A stretch of DNA of 64,000 bases from Lepiota brunneoincarnata (Eukaryota; Basidiomycota; Agaricomycetes; Agaricales; Agaricaceae): positions 979,340-1,043,339 of the forward strand of contig JAEBUN010000016.1 of assembly GCA_023014365.1 (NCBI GenBank), written 5' to 3'. The stretch's first letter is position 1. Every line of letters begins with the position of its first letter. A program made the position numbers and the translations under genes. Shown here piece after piece: positions 26,290 to 36,718 of the stretch. Under the pieces are notes generated by a model. The model saw nothing but the letters and a program-made list of their open reading frames with translations. It did not search any database and was not told the origin of the DNA.

Positions 26290-27860
26290 TCAGGGGGATA
26301 GGACCGCACGCATAACTTTCATCGCTCTTTCGCGGATGCACCAATGTCCCAAGCATCCCACACAGTGGTAGTATATTCCCTGTCGAGGGTGAAAAGATGA
26401 ACATAAAGGAGATGCAGGAAGGAATCGCGTAAACGTACAAATTCTCACCCGCCCATCAAAGCATGCTGTCGCCAAAAGATTTCCCGAGCGGCTTAGGCCA
26501 ACCGATAAGACTGAGAATGCTATCAGATTATCGGCTTACTAGATCAGAGGTATAGACAAACCCGTGCTTGAGTGGTTGACAAGCCTGAATTGCGTAGCCG
26601 TGTTTCTTGCATCCCACAAGTGCACCCTACCGCTCGTCAATCCAGCAACGACCCACCTTCCATCATGGGGAACGGCGGCGGGGTAAAAAATCATTCTAAA
26701 TGAGAAAAATATCAGCAATTGGTCCATCAGAGGAGCAGCTAGTAATCACACATCTCTTGGCCAGTAAAGTTCATGGTGCAGGGGCAATTATTTCCTGACC
26801 TCCTCCTATGCCTCCCTCTCCTCATCACTGCATCTGGTCCACCACCGAGCGCACTAATGTCCCAGTACTTCAGCGTGGAATCATCGCTCCCGCTTAGAAG
26901 TCCCTTTCCATCAGGTGTAAAGGCAATATCCCAAACAATCCCCTCATGTCCCCATAACCTCTCCAACAGTTGCCCAGTGTAGATATCCCAGATCCTCACA
27001 ACAGAATTGTAGCTACCTGAAGCAACATACTAACCATTGGGACTAATTGCGACACAACGAACGTCTCTTTTGTTATCAAGTGAGTCATAGTCATTGGTGA
27101 GGAGCACTTTTGAGGTGTCGTCAACAGTATCACAAATCCTAACTAATCTCTCTGCTGAACATGAAACAATGAAACGTACGTTGGGGGGAGAAGTCGAGGG
27201 AAAGGACCTCCTGTTGGTGTTCATCAAAGACTTTGTAAATGCATTTCCCTAAAATACCCCAAATATGAATATGTACCGATGAGCTGTGGCAGAAAAGAGA
27301 TACTAGAGGTGGTGACATACTCGAACTCGCTTGTCCTCAGCTCTTGTGGCGAGGTACTTCCCATCGGGACTGAAGCAAACACAGCTGACACACGCGCTGC
27401 CCGCCCTGCCGATGCCTATATGTGCAAGCACGCTGGAGCCCATTGCGCAGTGTCAACAACTACTTAGGACAGCAAGCAAGAGTGGGCATTGACACACCAA
27501 ATCTTTTGGCCAGTGTCCGTGTTATATATCTGTGCAGTGCTATCACCTGCTGTTGCCAGATACTTTCCATCCCTCGAGAATGCTACACATTCGGCCGTAC
27601 TGTCGCAATAATTTATTGCTATAGATACAACATCTAGGAACAGAATATGGGAGTTGACCTTTCGTGTATCAAAGTGTGAATTAAGCTGATGTCCAGCTGC
27701 TGCTTGACCTCAGGATTAAACGTCACGTTCCAGCCATCACCATTCTTATCGAGCTGCGAGGAGACCTATCAATACCAAAATCTCCAGGACAATCCGTAGA
27801 GTCCAATGAAGTGCTAGGTAATCCCCAAAGCTAGAACATGTCGAGATCTTCAAACTCCGT
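26290..27860 (-). pseudogene. Decayed Tup1 paralogue (WD40 half)
   Basis: On the minus strand the segments follow the TUP1 gene at 57439-60039 from its linker to its end. EFEDLDM and then a match to the pre-WD40 segment (WNVTFNPEVKQQLDISLIHT) lie at 27860-27690. AFSRDGKYLATAGDSTAQIY lies near 27560, [17 protein letters not shown] near 27370 and FDEHQQEV near 27220. TSKVLLTNDYDSLDN lies near 27100, RIWDIYTGQLLERLWGHEG near 26960, HDGRWVVAGL near 26660 and SRSGNLLATACFDGRVRI near 26470. Intron positions are the same (after HE, after GQK, after RVR, after the HK equivalent), so this is a DNA-level copy. It is broken: there is a frame change near 27185 and an in-frame TAG at 27030-27032 where TUP1 has Gln. 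The N-terminal oligomerisation part was not found. Confidence 0.8.
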
Positions 27861-28915
27861 TGATGACAACTGATGCCCATCGGTCGTGATCATTTCTGCG
27901 GATGATCCTAACTCACCGCAACCTCAAATATATAGCTAGGTATGAGAGCAGACGTACAAGAGTTTTCGCCTCTCCCCCAACCGAGTGGTTGTTGCGCCTG
28001 CTCCTCCGAGGCATATGTTCGTGAGAACTTTCCCTTTTCTGTGACTTCAGTATTGCAAGTGAGGTCATATTTCCCCTAATGTAGGATATCACACGATGGT
28101 ATTAACCCCGTCTGCCAGATGGATCAGCAAGGGGAGGGGGAAGCCACCAGGCACGGGCCATCTGGGATCGGCAGTGGGGATCTCTCCTAGGTTTACATCT
28201 ATCGCTTCATTGGATGTGACTGCGATGAAGCCCGAATCGACACTCTGAAGGGCGCCAGCCTTCGTCGCGAGTATTGTAAGCGGTCTTGAAGGGCCCATGT
28301 TCCCAACGTAGTCCAATCAGTTGCGTGGACACAATCGCTACCCTCTGAGGGAGCTCACCCCTTAACCATGAAGATGGTGCAAGGATGAGCGCTGAGCCAT
28401 GGCTGGGATAGGTGAAATGAGAGCAAGGCTAGTTTGCATGGATTTACGATGGATAGATGCTGTGGGGGTTTAGATTCAGGACATAAAGGGATAGATACCT
28501 CCGTGGAGTGTGGCAGAGTGGAAAAGGAACTAGCTGGAGCCACCTGGGCTGCAAGTCCTGTAATATAGTTGCATGTCATTTTCTTTGAACTCCTCTCACC
28601 TGGCCACTTATCGGCTCGTCTATGATATCACTATGCTCGCTCGAAATTTGGCATCAACATAGCCAGCGAAATCACCGCGGGCATTATCCGCGTCACCGAC
28701 CACTTCCCATGCAACGGCCCACTACGCCCGGCCCTTGGAGGGAGCTGCTTGTTCATGTGACATGATCTTCACACAGCAATACCTTCTATAATCATCTGCA
28801 GGCCACCCACGATCACAAATTCAATTTTGTACAATTCACCCGGATTCATAATCTAGTCAGTATAAATAGTTTGAGATTCTTGGACTCACACCATCTGCTG
28901 CTTGTGCTTCCCCAC
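27861..28915. other. Intergenic region
   Basis: Two minus-strand frames (28089-28316 and 28355-28579) lie in series but resemble nothing known to me. No gene is claimed. Confidence 0.4.
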
Positions 28916-29855
28916 ATGTCTGAACAAATCACACTTTACACCGCTAAGGTACGGAATGGGCCGTTTTCTCCTCTGACTGAATAAATTAACATAGACAGAT
29001 CTGCCCTTACGCTCACCGGGTATGAGGGATATCGCGGCTCCACAGATGCACAAGCTACTAACAGATGACTGTCGCAGACCGAGCTTGCTCTGGAGGAAGC
29101 TGGGTTGTCTTATCAACGCTGCGAGATTGACTTGAAGAACAAGCCGGAGTGGTATGCCCCCAAAGTCAACCCAGTGAGCAAGGTGAGATACAGACTTCAT
29201 ATATTCGCAAGGTAAATGCACCCACCACCAATACTTAGGTCCCTGCTCTCGCATATGGCGGTCCAAAGGTCTCCCCAGATCATCCATCGCCAGAATCTCA
29301 GAAGCTCGCCGAGTCTCTTGTTCTCCTTGAATTTATTGCAGATATCTCCGACTCCCTCCTTCCAAGGACCCCGTCCTCCGAGCTAGAGCTCGCTTCTTCA
29401 TCGATACTGTCTCCAATAAACTCGTTCCTGTGTGGTATGCTGTTGCTGGCAGAGGAGAGAGCACAGAGAATGTCTTGACAGGCATCGAGGCCTTCCAAGC
29501 ACTTCTGCCTGCCGAAGGCTACGCAGTCGGGGAATATTCCATCGCAGATGCCGCTGTCACTCCTTTCCTCGCGAGAGCCTGAAATTGCTCTTCGGAACGA
29601 TCTAGGGCGCATATGATGAAGGGACTGGCAAGAAAGCGTGGGACACTTTGCAGACCGAGCCCAAGTTTGAAAGATTCCGCAAATATTTCGCTGATATCAA
29701 GAGTCGTCGGAGCTTCCAAAAGACTTTTGACGCGGTAAAGAGGGTGTTTTACTGTGAGGGACGCACTAACTTATCCTCCGCAGGACTATATTTTGAACCG
29801 GTACAAGGATCGCTATCCAGATCTCCGCGCTAAACGACTAGCAGCCAAGATATGA
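28916..29855 (+). pseudogene. Glutathione S-transferase, disrupted
   Basis: Exons: 28916-28948 (MSEQITLYTAK), 28999-29019 (ICPYAHR, the redox cysteine box of omega/Gtt-like GSTs), 29078-29182 (TELALEEAGLSYQR... to NPVSK). A fourth exon begins VPALAYGGP with SPESQKLAESLVLLEFIAD, and the last exon ends 29855 (YILNRYKDRYPDLRAKR). The N-terminal thioredoxin fold and the helical C-terminal domain are both traceable. Three lesions break it: a one-base loss near 29364 (after DSLLP), a second frame change near 29580 (after PFLARA), and a TAG near 29604 in LLFGTI*GAYDEG. The family conjugates or reduces with glutathione. Introns are retained, so it is a decayed gene, not a retrocopy. Confidence 0.8.
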
Positions 29856-30367
29856 ACAATGATATCGTTTTTATTACCGAAACCTTGTATTCTCCGATAT
29901 GTTTCTGGAATGTTCCGGGGAAATTTGAATGAGCGCTGAAATGCAGGGACATGGCATAAGAGCAAGGGGGGAAGCTTGACCAAGCTGATAGTTCTTCGAG
30001 CTCCAGGAGGGGAAGGAAGTGAATTGAGAGTGCAATAACTCGTTGGCAGATGTTGTGAGCGAGGGAATAAGGTCAGCACTTGGAGGAGAAAAACAGGTTT
30101 TACGCCAGACTGGTCACTGGAATCTGGATGGATTGGGGGCGGAAGGACCTGAGGTCACGTTACCGAGATATCACGTCACCTCAGATCCTCACCATCGCGT
30201 TACTGTCACGGGCGCAAGTCACGGAGATTCATTGCTTCGACAAGCCTCAGAACCCCACTGTTGCTGGGCAAAACCCAGCTCTTTTTTATCTCAATCCTAG
30301 TGTAAGCGCCGTACCTACTCCGGTTCAGCGCCACTTCGTTAATCCCTTGCATTTTTAGGACCTTCAC
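29856..30367. other. Intergenic region upstream of the F-box gene
   Basis: 512 bases without a gene I can support. No distinct TATA box is visible. Confidence 0.5.
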
Positions 30368-32062
30368 ATGGCTACCACCGTGCCTTGCTCTAGTTGCGGC
30401 GAATCATTGGATCTCGGTCCACACACCAGGACTAACGCCACACATCTATCTTACAACGCAGAGCGTCCACCTGGCTATACTGAAACGGATTTTATGCTGA
30501 AGGAGGTTGATCGGTTGGACAGGCTGATCTCACCCCTCAATGAAGCGAAGGCTAGATATCTCCGGAAAGTTAACAATACGCGAGCTCTGACGAGAAAACT
30601 TCCTACTGAAGTCCTTTCTATGATCTTTCAGCATGCTCGACCTCCCATAGACTTTTCCACTCGACAAATTGAAAGCTCTTGGCCGAAGGAGAACGATACT
30701 CGCGAATACTATTTTACGGATGACTTTCAGTTAACTCTGAGTGCCGTATCATACCATTGGCGCCAAGTGGCTCTGTCGACACCACAACTCTGGACCTCTT
30801 TGTTCATCGAAGCTATGGATCAATGCAGCGAGAACGGTGCATCATTGCTGGAGTTTTATTTTCAGAATGCCCAATATCTGCCCGTGACTGTGCAGCTGGA
30901 TTGCCGAGCACAGTTAGTCAGCCTCATCTACTCTGATCCGGAAGAACGCAGCAAGGTCTTATCTGATCTGGAACCGCTCAAACTATCGCTTTTTATCAGT
31001 AATGCCCATAAAGTCGACGAGCTCATCCTGACTGGTATACCAGCGGAGTGGCTTCCCCCCATCGGAAAGAGGCTATCGAGATGCCGCCGAGTGACCGCTT
31101 ACTGGCCCAGGGGCGCGATTTCGAAGTGGCTCGGTTGCGCGCTGTCCCTCGCTGAGATGCCATCCCTCCGTCGTGTTCGAATGGAGACTTTCGTTCCCTT
31201 CACTTTGCCCCAAGGCCTAACTGAGCTAGAGCTCACCTGCATGCCTACAAGGATATTTGTGGAAGCGTTGATCGTATGCCCGGCTCTGGTACGGTTTAAG
31301 GCATACGACAACCCATTTGGCCTGGGACATGTTGATCGATCAATCCCCACCCTCACTCAAACTATCGTCCACGAGCATTTACAAGAACTTGAGTGGTGTG
31401 ATAATTCCACTGGAAGCGAATGGGCGCGCGCCTTCCTCTCTTACTTCCGGTTTTCTTGCCTTCGAGAGCTAGCGTGGATCGGGGATTCTGAGACATTGAA
31501 CGTCGGTCGGGGGAAGTCGAATGAGCCTGAGCTAGAGAATCTCCGAGTCTTTTTCTCGGAATTCCCTTCCTCGCTCAAAGCTCTTGAACTCTCTGCTGAG
31601 GATGTACTTGTCTATTCCCTCCTCTATTTGAAATCCATGCTGGGTGGGCTTCCACACCTTGAAGAACTGCGCCCAGAGCGCCTCAGTTCCCTTAGCACGG
31701 GGGAAGTTTTAGGCATGATTGGGCATCCTCTGGCTGCCGTAGCCTCTGGAGATTGGCCTAATCCACCCATAGTTGATGCATCCATCACTGAAGGACCAAG
31801 AATGTTGGCGGACTTGGAGATCCTCGTGGTCGAACGCACTAATCTGTATCTCCTCACGGACAAATTTGTGGAAATGCTAGCAACTCTCCACGCTTCGAGA
31901 AACTCGGACTCACGGTTCATCTTGGAGTTATCGAACCGGGTAAGATGGAGCAAAATAGTAGTGGAGCGGCTAAGAGGGTTTCTTAAACACGACTTCGACA
32001 TTCTGATCAAGGAAGGCTCGGAAACATTCGCCTTGGCAGATTTTGACCCCAGGAATGATTAA
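30368..32062 (+). CDS. F-box-like protein, single exon
   Basis: Uninterrupted frame of 564 residues. An N-terminal CSSC pair (9-12) is followed by a helical segment with KEVDRLDRLISPLNEAKARYL. An F-box-like domain follows at about 78-145, with LPTEVLSMIF, then LSAVSYHWRQVALSTPQLWTSL. The rest has leucine-rich strands that recall divergent LRRs. This is the usual layout of the large Agaricomycete F-box families: the F-box would bind Skp1 in an SCF ubiquitin ligase, and the remainder would choose substrates. The substrate is unknown. The absence of introns is common in this family. The ATG is the first in frame. Confidence 0.8.
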   Translation: MATTVPCSSCGESLDLGPHTRTNATHLSYNAERPPGYTETDFMLKEVDRLDRLISPLNEAKARYLRKVNNTRALTRKLPTEVLSMIFQHARPPIDFSTRQIESSWPKENDTREYYFTDDFQLTLSAVSYHWRQVALSTPQLWTSLFIEAMDQCSENGASLLEFYFQNAQYLPVTVQLDCRAQLVSLIYSDPEERSKVLSDLEPLKLSLFISNAHKVDELILTGIPAEWLPPIGKRLSRCRRVTAYWPRGAISKWLGCALSLAEMPSLRRVRMETFVPFTLPQGLTELELTCMPTRIFVEALIVCPALVRFKAYDNPFGLGHVDRSIPTLTQTIVHEHLQELEWCDNSTGSEWARAFLSYFRFSCLRELAWIGDSETLNVGRGKSNEPELENLRVFFSEFPSSLKALELSAEDVLVYSLLYLKSMLGGLPHLEELRPERLSSLSTGEVLGMIGHPLAAVASGDWPNPPIVDASITEGPRMLADLEILVVERTNLYLLTDKFVEMLATLHASRNSDSRFILELSNRVRWSKIVVERLRGFLKHDFDILIKEGSETFALADFDPRND

Positions 32063-35000
32063 AGGGCTTCTTCCTGTTCCATGGAACTCCTTTGAGCCCG
32101 ACGGTGGCACCTCAACTCCCTTGACAGGCTTATGGTAATAAGTCAACTGTTGGCCTGTATGCGATACTTGTGTCACTTCTATAGTATTTGGTTGGTAAAC
32201 TGTGGAACCGGGTAGTTATTGAGACTTTGAAGTGAAGTGGCGGCTGGCTCTATATGTATGGAATGTTTTTTGCCAATGTGTTCTCTACCATGCATTACAT
32301 AAGGCCGAACAGCAAAGACAATGCAAAGAACAGCGCTACAACCACTAGGACAGCGAACACGAATCACTTTCGCTTCCATCCGTGCCTCCACGTCACCCCT
32401 CCTCAGCATCGAAACAAAAGAAGGACGCTAGGGATGCGCATGCTGGATATAGAAGCGGACACGAGCACGGTACAGGGCTACGAGGGGGCAATAAGCGACT
32501 GAGCCGGTTCTTAGTCATATGGTGGCGATGGACAGGCACATGCGTATTCAGACATGATATAGATAGCTCGATCCTCAACTGCTGGCCTCTTGTGAATCGT
32601 ACCCTTTGTAGGCCGGAGTATACCAAATGACTAGTTCCCGTGAATATGAGCATGTCCTCAACAGTCGCCTCTCGAAGACGAGGGAACACGGCTCTGCACT
32701 CGAGTATTCTTGATGCTGGGGTCAAGGGTCGTACTACTGTCAATTCCCAATTCCACGGGTCGCTAATAAGTACTGAGTCGAGAGTAGGGAAACAAAGAGC
32801 ATGTCCACCACACACATCAGGATCAGCGGTATATCCTTGTTATGTTTGAGGACACAGCATGCGCGTGCACAGCGGTCAAGGTATCGAGCTTAGTTGTTTG
32901 GATGTTGAGAACCTAGGCTGTATATCTGTGCGTGTGCGGGTCAACACACCAGCAGAAGCCCACAAATGATTGGGGAGACGGCAATATCTTGGCTGCTGGA
33001 ATAGATATCGCCCAATTTCAGGATGTCTGGTTGAGAGAGGACGTCAATGGTGGCGCCGTTGCATAGTATGTAGCACGGTCAACACCCTGAGTCCCTGAGT
33101 ACAATATGTGGGATGCCAGTATAAACTCAGTGCTCTTTTGCGAGGTGCTGTTGGAGGAATGAAGAGGCCGTACGAAACAGTTGCCTCCGTAGAAGTGTAA
33201 ACCGCGTATTACGTTCGCAACAAAGACAGTAAAAACGAGCTCAAGTCCGCCAAATAAGAGAAAGAGTGTGTGTGGGATTAGGAGATGGCGAGTAAAGACA
33301 GCGAGTCCGAGGAGCGAGAGAGGGAGAGATTGTAAGGAGGGGGGGACTACTCTAGCGAGGTGCTCGAGCATCAAGATTTATACCACGAGTCTGAGAAATT
33401 AACTACCAAAACATAGAAGAAACAAGGAGGATCACTGCGCTAAGGAGGAGGAGGCATTGTGCCACCGGGAGCGACAATGCCTCGGGAGTCAAGTCGCGTC
33501 GGGATTGATGGGACAATGGTGAGGAAGGAGCGCGCGTCGAGCTATGCGCGTAGGCGTGTTTCCTCCCTCACACAAGTACGGGAGAGGGCCATGAAGATGC
33601 CATGTACTGCGTCACCTTCCGACCAAGTTGTGGCAATGATAACATCCATGCGCTGTGGGACAGCTGTGAGCTTGAACGGGTTAGGCCAGTCCGGTTGCGG
33701 CACATACCGTCGGTGTTGAGAGAGCGTGCTTCGACCCACAAGTTGGCTTGACCATATGCTTGATACGGGTCCGCTCTTGCTGAAGCGAGGAGCTCGAGTT
33801 CAGAGGACAGCCCAAACGTTGGGTTTCTTGCAAGGGTTCGCGGCGGCGGGGGGAGGGGCGGTGGTCGTACATGTTCCCATCGATCGGATGTTGCAACGTT
33901 GAATCTTCACTTGTGTGCCATTCCAAAGGATATTGTTGTGCTACAACTCCTGATTTGACATCTAGCGTGTGCCCGGTATTTTTTTTTTCGGGGATAGCTG
34001 AGAACCTCTTCTCCGTGTCACTGCTTCTTCCGTCTTTAAAGATCTTGACAAAAATACCCGACGCACCAGACTGAAATGTGTAACTGCGGATGTCGGACGC
34101 TCATGGAATGTCAGGTACTCCGCAGTCAGCCGGAGTTTCGAGGATCTGACTCCGACCCGTCAAAGTCCTATAGCACAGTGGCAGATGTCATGGGTTCACG
34201 TCTTTGTGTGTGGTGGAATTCTGTGAAGCTGATCGTGAGTGCTACATTTATCTTTTACCAGCACAACTAAATACCAAACCCTTCGCATTCGAGCCCAGCT
34301 CCCCGCGCCTGGCCCGCTAAGCCCTCAATGACGCCGAAAGTACTGGTGGTGATCATCACGCTTTTGGCAGGGGGCCCAGCGCTATAAGTGGCTCCGCGAC
34401 CAGAACATGTAAACCAACCCGTCTCCAGTGGGTTTGGCTGGTGGTTTTGACGAACACACCATGCAAGATTGTTGATCCAATGAGCAAGAGGCTGGTTCCG
34501 ATCTCGCGTCAAACAAACTCTCGGGAGCAGATGTCGGAATAGACTTTGTTTGAGGAAGAGGCTAGCAATGTGTCGGGACCGGTTCGCCTCGTTTCTGCGC
34601 AGAACTCGACAGTTGAGAGTCGTGTTGGCTCCTCACACCTAACATTTCAAGTCGCCGAGGTATCACAAGACAACTATGATCAAACTCTCGCCGCCACTCC
34701 CACACGGTTCTATTCGCGGCCCCCGAACTCGCAAAGGTCACCGAACCCCGAGCCAGACCTTACAGGCTCTCGCGCTTTGATGTCCCTTTTTTTTTCCCGA
34801 CTTGCTGTGGACGCAAACTTGTTCCTCACCACACCCAATCGCGACTACCTCAGATGTCTCATCCATCGTGTTGCGATGCCACTCAAACTGAGGCTCATAT
34901 GAGAGGCTGACAAAGTATGGCGAATTGCCACAGGATTCCGCAGAGGATCTGATCCTCGCACCGTAGTGGGACCCTCTCGTCGAATCCATCTTGTTGTACA

Positions 35001-35232
35001 TAATGCCACGCGCGTTTCTAGCATCTGCTGAGGTGACGCTTGTCTCTCGGCGTCTCCCACTTCTACACTTGTGCAAGGAGCCGACTGAGCCCCTTTCTTA
35101 TATTTTCTTCCCCTGACACATTCAGGTACGATCCGCCGCCCGGCCGAAACTTTCTCCCGCACCGCCGACCCTTTTTACGCGGACGATTTCCCAGCACCAC
35201 ATTCAACTCGCTGGCCAACACGCCAGGAAACG
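32063..35232. other. Gene-poor stretch of about 3.2 kb
   Basis: Several 60-140-codon frames overlap on both strands without family features. Among them, minus 33018-33374 is hydrophobic at its N-terminal half, and minus 32393-32815 and plus 34546-34902 are hydrophilic. None is supported well enough to call. No repeat structure was evident by eye. Confidence 0.4.
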
Positions 35233-36718
35233 ATGCTTGTCCAAAGGCAGGCAGCTATACCCACCCACGCGAATCCTCTTGTGACCTGGATGGCGCTCGA
35301 GATGCTGCCATCTTTCAATCAAGCACTGGCCGTGAGTTCAACGCCCCTCATATTCGGAGCGCACGCAGACTACTCAAAGCCCACATAGACTGAGCTTCTG
35401 TTTTATGGTGCACCAACTCTGCTACTGATGAATTCGCATCTGAGCGTTCTCTAGGTGTACACGTGGTTCTCTTCTTCATTTGTGTTTACCTTCTCCTCGA
35501 GAAACGGGCGACGCTACAATATGTCATCCTGATCTCTGCTATTATTATGTTTGTTCTTTCGACAGTGGACGTTGCAATCACTCTGCGCCTGATGTTAAAT
35601 GACTATCCTGCCTTGCTTCGTGGAACGATCACCCTGGATGCAGCGGCCCAACGAGTGTACCCTAAAAACCCTATTTTTGTGACAAACAAGTACGTCCTGC
35701 CTTCTTGTCCATATCCGGTGCTTAACGAGGACCCTTAGCTTGATTGCAGATCTACTTTTGGTGACGCGCCTCGCCAGAATTCCTTGCTTCGACTCCATGC
35801 TCATAATCCTGTCAAGATATATCGATGCTACATGGTGTGGGGGAAACGGCGGATCATTATCGCTATTTCTGTAGTACTTCTCATAACTGATACGGGTAAG
35901 CAACTTGTGCATTTCTGACTGATAACATACTAACGAGTTGCAAAGTCTGGGGTTGGATAGGGGCCGGAATACCATTCCTCATAATCAAAGCACAGAACAC
36001 CTCAATTTTCTTCTGGTCTGTGTTCGCCATGAACACCGTCATGACAACCTTGACAGGTAATCTCTTCCCCCTCACCTCCGATGAACGTGCCTAATTACGC
36101 AAAAAAGCTGGGCGGATCTGGTGGCTCAGTCAAAGGACAAAGGCATTCATCGGAAGGCAACACTTGCGCCCGTACAATACTGCCATTGCTATCTTGTGCG
36201 TTTTGTCAGGGCCCACTCCGATTTGTTTAGTACTCACGTCGTGCAGAATTGAATCTGGGCTCCTTTACTCGATCGCAATTCTAATAACACTTCTTGCGCC
36301 ACCAGTCACCTTCAAGGTAGATAATAGCAAACACTCGTTTGAGACGAGAAACTTACCCTATGTTGTGGAGTAAGATGACGATGTTCGTCATTCTGTACCG
36401 ATTTGTGGTAGGCTCCTTTATGCATCTCTTATTTGTACGAGTAGTAGGCTAACATTGACCAAGGCAATTGTGCCCACTTTGATAATAGTCCAAGTAGGAC
36501 TCGGACGGCACTTTGGTTCAAACGACGTGGAGACCAGCTTCCAGAGCCAGGCAAATACCGAGCCAATGGTTCTCGATACTATCCGTACAACGGCCGAACA
36601 GGTCGGAACTGGGGATCAATCCCAGAACAGGACGGGAACACAGCATAGCCCAAGGGAAGGTCAAACTCGATCGGATGGAGTTCAAGAAGTGAATCGTGGG
36701 CCACCCCTGAGAGTATAA
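35233..36718 (+). CDS. Seven-helix membrane protein, array copy 1
   Basis: Ten exons: 35233-35331, 35389-35407, 35455-35689, 35739-35760, 35817-35895, 35946-36056, 36108-36195, 36247-36316, 36375-36407, 36464-36718. They total 1011 bases, 336 residues. The family pattern is MLxQRQ at the start, a first helix through VHVVLFFICVYLLLE, and a second through YVILISAIIMFVLST. Then come PIFVTNNLIADLLLIYRCYMVWGKR, VWGWIGAGIPF, SVFAMNTVMTTLT, AGRIWWLSQRTKAF, ESGLLYSIAILITLLA and a last helix AIVPTLIIVQVGLG. A polar tail closes the protein. Agaricomycetes carry many such seven-helix proteins; the ligand and role are unknown to me. Its upstream region is not obviously shared with copies 2 and 3. Confidence 0.82.
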
